Shown here in pieces: positions 41,497 through 43,647 of a stretch of 43,647 bases of DNA. Both the position numbers and the translations under genes were made by a program. The notes below the pieces were generated by a model, which was not told the origin of the DNA, ran no database searches, and saw only the letters and a program-made list of their open reading frames with translations. This DNA is from Thermoleophilia bacterium (GTDB lineage: Bacteria; Actinomycetota; Thermoleophilia; Solirubrobacterales; 70-9): positions 96,297 through 139,943 of the forward strand of contig JAENWT010000007.1 in assembly GCA_016650125.1 (NCBI GenBank), in the 5' to 3' direction. Each line of letters opens with the position of its first letter. The first letter of the stretch is position 1.

Positions 41497-42411
41497 GTGA
41501 CTGAAAAGAACTCAAGACTGCGTGGTGCTGCGGGCGAGATTAACGTAGAGCGGCCGATCGTGGTCGGCGTCGTCAACGCCACCCCGGACTCTTTCTCCGA
41601 TCGCGGCGACCGTTCGACGGCGGCTTCGGCGGCCCAGGTCCACGAGCATCTCGAGGCGGGAGCCGACGTGATCGAAGTCGGTGGCGAATCGAACGTGACC
41701 AACCGTCCCGCCGTCTCCGCCAACGAAGAGATCGACCGGGTGCTGCCGGTGGTCGAAGCCGCGGTGTCCGCCGGAGCCGTCGTCTCAATCGACACCTATA
41801 AGCCCGAAGTTGCCGAGTCCGCTCTCAAAGGCGGGGTGTCCATCGTCAACGACATCAGCGGCAGTGGCAGCGAGGAGATGCTGGGGGTCTGCGCGGCCCG
41901 CGGCGCGGCGATGGTCGTCATGCACACGGAAGTCCCGCCGAAGACGCAGAAGTGGGACGAGTCGTTATATCCCGACGGCGTGGTCAGCCGCCAGGTCGAG
42001 TTCTTCGAGTCGCGGCTGGCGAGCCTGGCCGCGGCCGGCATCTCGCGCGACCAGGTCGTGATCGACCCCGGCCCGGACTTCGCCAAGACGCCCGCCCAGA
42101 CCGTGGAATCGCTGCGCGGACTCGATCGCCTGAACGAACTCGGATGCCCCCTGATGCTGGCGATCTCTCGCAAGGACTTCATCGGCGCCCTGACCGGCAG
42201 GCCTCCGGGCGAGCGCGCCGCCGGCACCTTCGCCGCGCTGGCCTTCGGGCTGGGGCACGGCGCGAAGCTGCTTCGCGTCCACGACGTGCGCGGCACTGTC
42301 GACTTCCTCAAGGTCTGGCACGCGCTCCAGGGCGAGGATCCGGTGCCGGCGGGACTTCGCATCGCCGAGGAGATCCGCCGGGAGCCGACCGCCGGGAACG
42401 GGCTTGGCTGA
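41497..42411 (+). CDS. folP: Dihydropteroate synthase-like protein
   Basis: A 304-residue TIM-barrel protein of the pterin-binding family, nominally joining p-aminobenzoate to hydroxymethyldihydropterin diphosphate. Conserved: VGVVNATPDSFSDRG, VIEVGGES, SIDTYKPEVAESALKGGVSIVNDIS, VVMHTEVPPKTQKW, IDPGPDFAKT, ISRKDFIGALTG and LLRVHDVRGTVDF. The p-aminobenzoate loop normally reading G-G-E-S-T-R-P-G is instead GGESNVTNRPAV, lacking the usual Thr-Arg directly after Ser. In Mycobacterium folP2 also sits beside gpgS and does not behave as a normal synthase; this copy may be equivalent. GTG 41497 is the preferred start; GTG 41479 overlaps gpgS. Confidence 0.82.
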   Translation: MTEKNSRLRGAAGEINVERPIVVGVVNATPDSFSDRGDRSTAASAAQVHEHLEAGADVIEVGGESNVTNRPAVSANEEIDRVLPVVEAAVSAGAVVSIDTYKPEVAESALKGGVSIVNDISGSGSEEMLGVCAARGAAMVVMHTEVPPKTQKWDESLYPDGVVSRQVEFFESRLASLAAAGISRDQVVIDPGPDFAKTPAQTVESLRGLDRLNELGCPLMLAISRKDFIGALTGRPPGERAAGTFAALAFGLGHGAKLLRVHDVRGTVDFLKVWHALQGEDPVPAGLRIAEEIRREPTAGNGLG

Positions 42412-43647
42412 ATCTCTGCTCAGCTCCCGCTGGGCGGTGGCGATCGATCCCGCCCGCCGCGACGGCCGCATCCTGAAGACGCGCCACGAGGACGCGGCGG
42501 CGGGCGAGACCATGCCGTTGCCGCCCGATCTCGATCCGAACCTCGCCCGGGCACTCGCGGCCCAGGGCATCGAATCGCTCTACGGACACCAGACGGAAGT
42601 CTGGAACGCCAGCCGCGACGGCAGTGTGATCATCACCACTGGCACGGCCTCGGGCAAGTCCCTCGCCTTCAACCTGCCGGTGCTCGATTCGATCGCCGCA
42701 GCGCCCAAGGCCCGGGCGCTATACCTCTACCCGACCAAAGCGCTCGCACAGGACCAGGGCCGTTCGTTGGCCCGGCTGGGAGCGCCGAACCTGCGCGCGG
42801 CGATCTACGACGGTGACACCCCGAAGGACGAAAGGCCGGCGATCCGGCGCCGCAGCAACCTGGTCCTGACCAACCCCGACATGCTGCACGTCGGCATCCT
42901 GCCCCACCACCGGAACTGGGGTGACTTCCTCAGCAACCTCGAGTGGGTGGTGATCGACGAGGCACACACCTACCGCGGCGTCTTCGGCTCGAACGTGGCC
43001 AACGTGATCCGCCGCCTGCGGCGCATCAGCCGGGCTTACGGCGCCGAGCCGAAGTTCGTGCTCGCTTCGGCGACGATCGCCAACCCGGGCGAGCTCGCCG
43101 ACCGGCTGGTCGGCGAAGAGTTCACGCTGGTCGACCGGGACACCGCCCCACGGGCGAAACGGGAGATCAACGTCTGGAACCCGCCGCTGATCAACCCGGC
43201 GATCGGAGCGCGCCGCTCCGCCCTGGCCGAAGCGGCCGACCTCCTGGCCGAGCTGGTCAGCCACGACGTGCGCACGATCTGTTTCCTCAAGAGCCGCCGG
43301 GGCATCGAACTGATCCGCAAGTTCGCCGCCGAGAACCTCCAGCGCCGCGGCCGGCCGGAACTCGCCGAAAAGATCGCGCCCTATCGCGCCGGCTACACCC
43401 CCTCCCAGCGACGCGGCATCGAAGCAGATCTGGTCGAAGGGCGCCTGCTCGGAGTGGTCTCGACCGACGCGCTCGAGCTCGGCATCGACATCGGCTCGCT
43501 CGACGCCGCGATCTGCGTGACGTTCCCCGGCACCGTCGCCAGCCTGCGCCAGCAGTGGGGCCGCGCCGGACGCCGCGGGCGGGGCCTGGCGGTCTACGTC
43601 GCGGGCGAGGACGCGCTCGACCAGTTCTTCTGCCGCCACCCCGACGA
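42404..43647 (+). CDS. DEAD/DEAH-box helicase (YprA/MrfA/Hrq1-like), 3' end missing
   Basis: At least 414 residues; the frame is open at the window end. TTG 42404 overlaps the folP end by 8 bases; GTG 42437 is an alternative. Helicase motifs: LYGHQTEVWNASRDG (Q-like), TGTASGKS (Walker A), YPTKALAQDQ, TNPDMLH, VIDEAHTYRG (DEAH), LASATIANP, CFLKSRRGIELI, STDALELGIDIGSLD and QWGRAGRRGRG. The arrangement matches the superfamily 2 group that includes B. subtilis MrfA (DNA repair of crosslinks) and Hrq1, which carry a C-terminal DUF1998/zinc module not visible here. Function in DNA repair is inferred from the family. Confidence 0.88.
   Translation, partial: MAESLLSSRWAVAIDPARRDGRILKTRHEDAAAGETMPLPPDLDPNLARALAAQGIESLYGHQTEVWNASRDGSVIITTGTASGKSLAFNLPVLDSIAAAPKARALYLYPTKALAQDQGRSLARLGAPNLRAAIYDGDTPKDERPAIRRRSNLVLTNPDMLHVGILPHHRNWGDFLSNLEWVVIDEAHTYRGVFGSNVANVIRRLRRISRAYGAEPKFVLASATIANPGELADRLVGEEFTLVDRDTAPRAKREINVWNPPLINPAIGARRSALAEAADLLAELVSHDVRTICFLKSRRGIELIRKFAAENLQRRGRPELAEKIAPYRAGYTPSQRRGIEADLVEGRLLGVVSTDALELGIDIGSLDAAICVTFPGTVASLRQQWGRAGRRGRGLAVYVAGEDALDQFFCRHPD

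Noticed and set aside
41490-41795. N-terminal extension of gpgS through the folP region
   Set aside because: The extra residues are Ser/Thr/Pro-rich antisense of conserved folP motifs, and GpgS homologs begin near the proposed ATG.
42719-43639. 306-codon minus-strand frame at the window end
   Set aside because: It is antisense to unmistakable helicase motifs (TGTASGKS, DEAH, QWGRAGRRGRG) on the plus strand.
1-43647. tRNA, rRNA, insertion sequence, prophage or CRISPR features
   Set aside because: No cloverleaf, rRNA stretch, transposase or integrase motif, or spaced repeat array was recognised by eye; a covariance-model search would be needed to exclude small RNAs.

Overview
The window looks like a chromosomal segment of a high-G+C actinobacterium, most likely from the Thermoleophilia/Solirubrobacterales side of the phylum. 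This is an inference. It rests on the actinobacterial-style split acyl-CoA carboxylase (biotin carboxylase-BCCP fusion, carboxyltransferase and a tiny epsilon-like subunit), gpgS beside folP as in mycobacteria, a DtxR-type regulator, GTG/TTG starts with 4-base stop/start overlaps, and arylsulfotransferase-family proteins I associate with that class. I saw no tRNA, rRNA, CRISPR array, insertion sequence or phage gene. Gene density is very high; no gene-free stretch exceeds about 200 bases.

Layout. 1-2.7 kb: end of a membrane acyltransferase, then the carboxyltransferase and epsilon-like subunits of an acyl-CoA (probably propionyl-CoA) carboxylase; the biotin carboxylase/carrier subunit lies apart at 10.7-12.5 kb. 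2.8-3.4 kb: a dodecin-like and a rhodanese protein. 3.4-7.9 kb: assimilatory sulfate reduction in two transcription units: sulfite reductase and APS reductase behind a perfect inverted repeat and ended by a strong terminator, then ATP sulfurylase and APS kinase. 7.9-8.1 kb: three stacked hairpins between convergent genes. 8.1-10.7 kb: a PHP phosphoesterase divergent from an exported multicopper oxidase. 12.5-16.3 kb: a small membrane protein, a NoeA-like methyltransferase and the first of five related membrane-anchored alkaline-phosphatase-superfamily proteins. 16.3-25 kb: three exported formylglycine-type sulfatases around a tandem pair of exported arylsulfotransferases. 25-31 kb: two more intact copies and one decayed copy of the membrane phosphatase/sulfatase-like family, then a GNAT acetyltransferase. 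31.2-33.1 kb: a solitary adenine DNA methyltransferase and a haloacid-dehalogenase-like hydrolase. 33.1-37.2 kb: sucCD, with the fifth family member overlapping the sucD stop. 37.3-43.6 kb: an aminotransferase; a leftward group gpgS, gpgP-like HAD phosphatase, dtxR-like regulator and methyltransferase; a divergent dihydropteroate synthase; and the start of a DEAD/DEAH helicase.

How the genes may work together. Roughly half the window concerns sulfur. Exported sulfatases can release sulfate from organic esters, the arylsulfotransferases can move sulfuryl groups between aryl sulfates and phenols, and the sat/cysC/cysH/sir enzymes carry sulfate to sulfide inside the cell. Interleaved with them is an expanded family of membrane proteins with five N-terminal membrane segments, an outer alkaline-phosphatase-fold domain with a conserved threonine (not cysteine) at the nucleophile position, and a shared C-terminal domain. 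Its substrate is not apparent from sequence; this family, repeated five times with one copy decaying, is the strongest candidate for an undescribed system. At transcript level, six starts lack a Shine-Dalgarno sequence but have TANNNT 7-9 bases upstream, suggesting frequent leaderless mRNAs.
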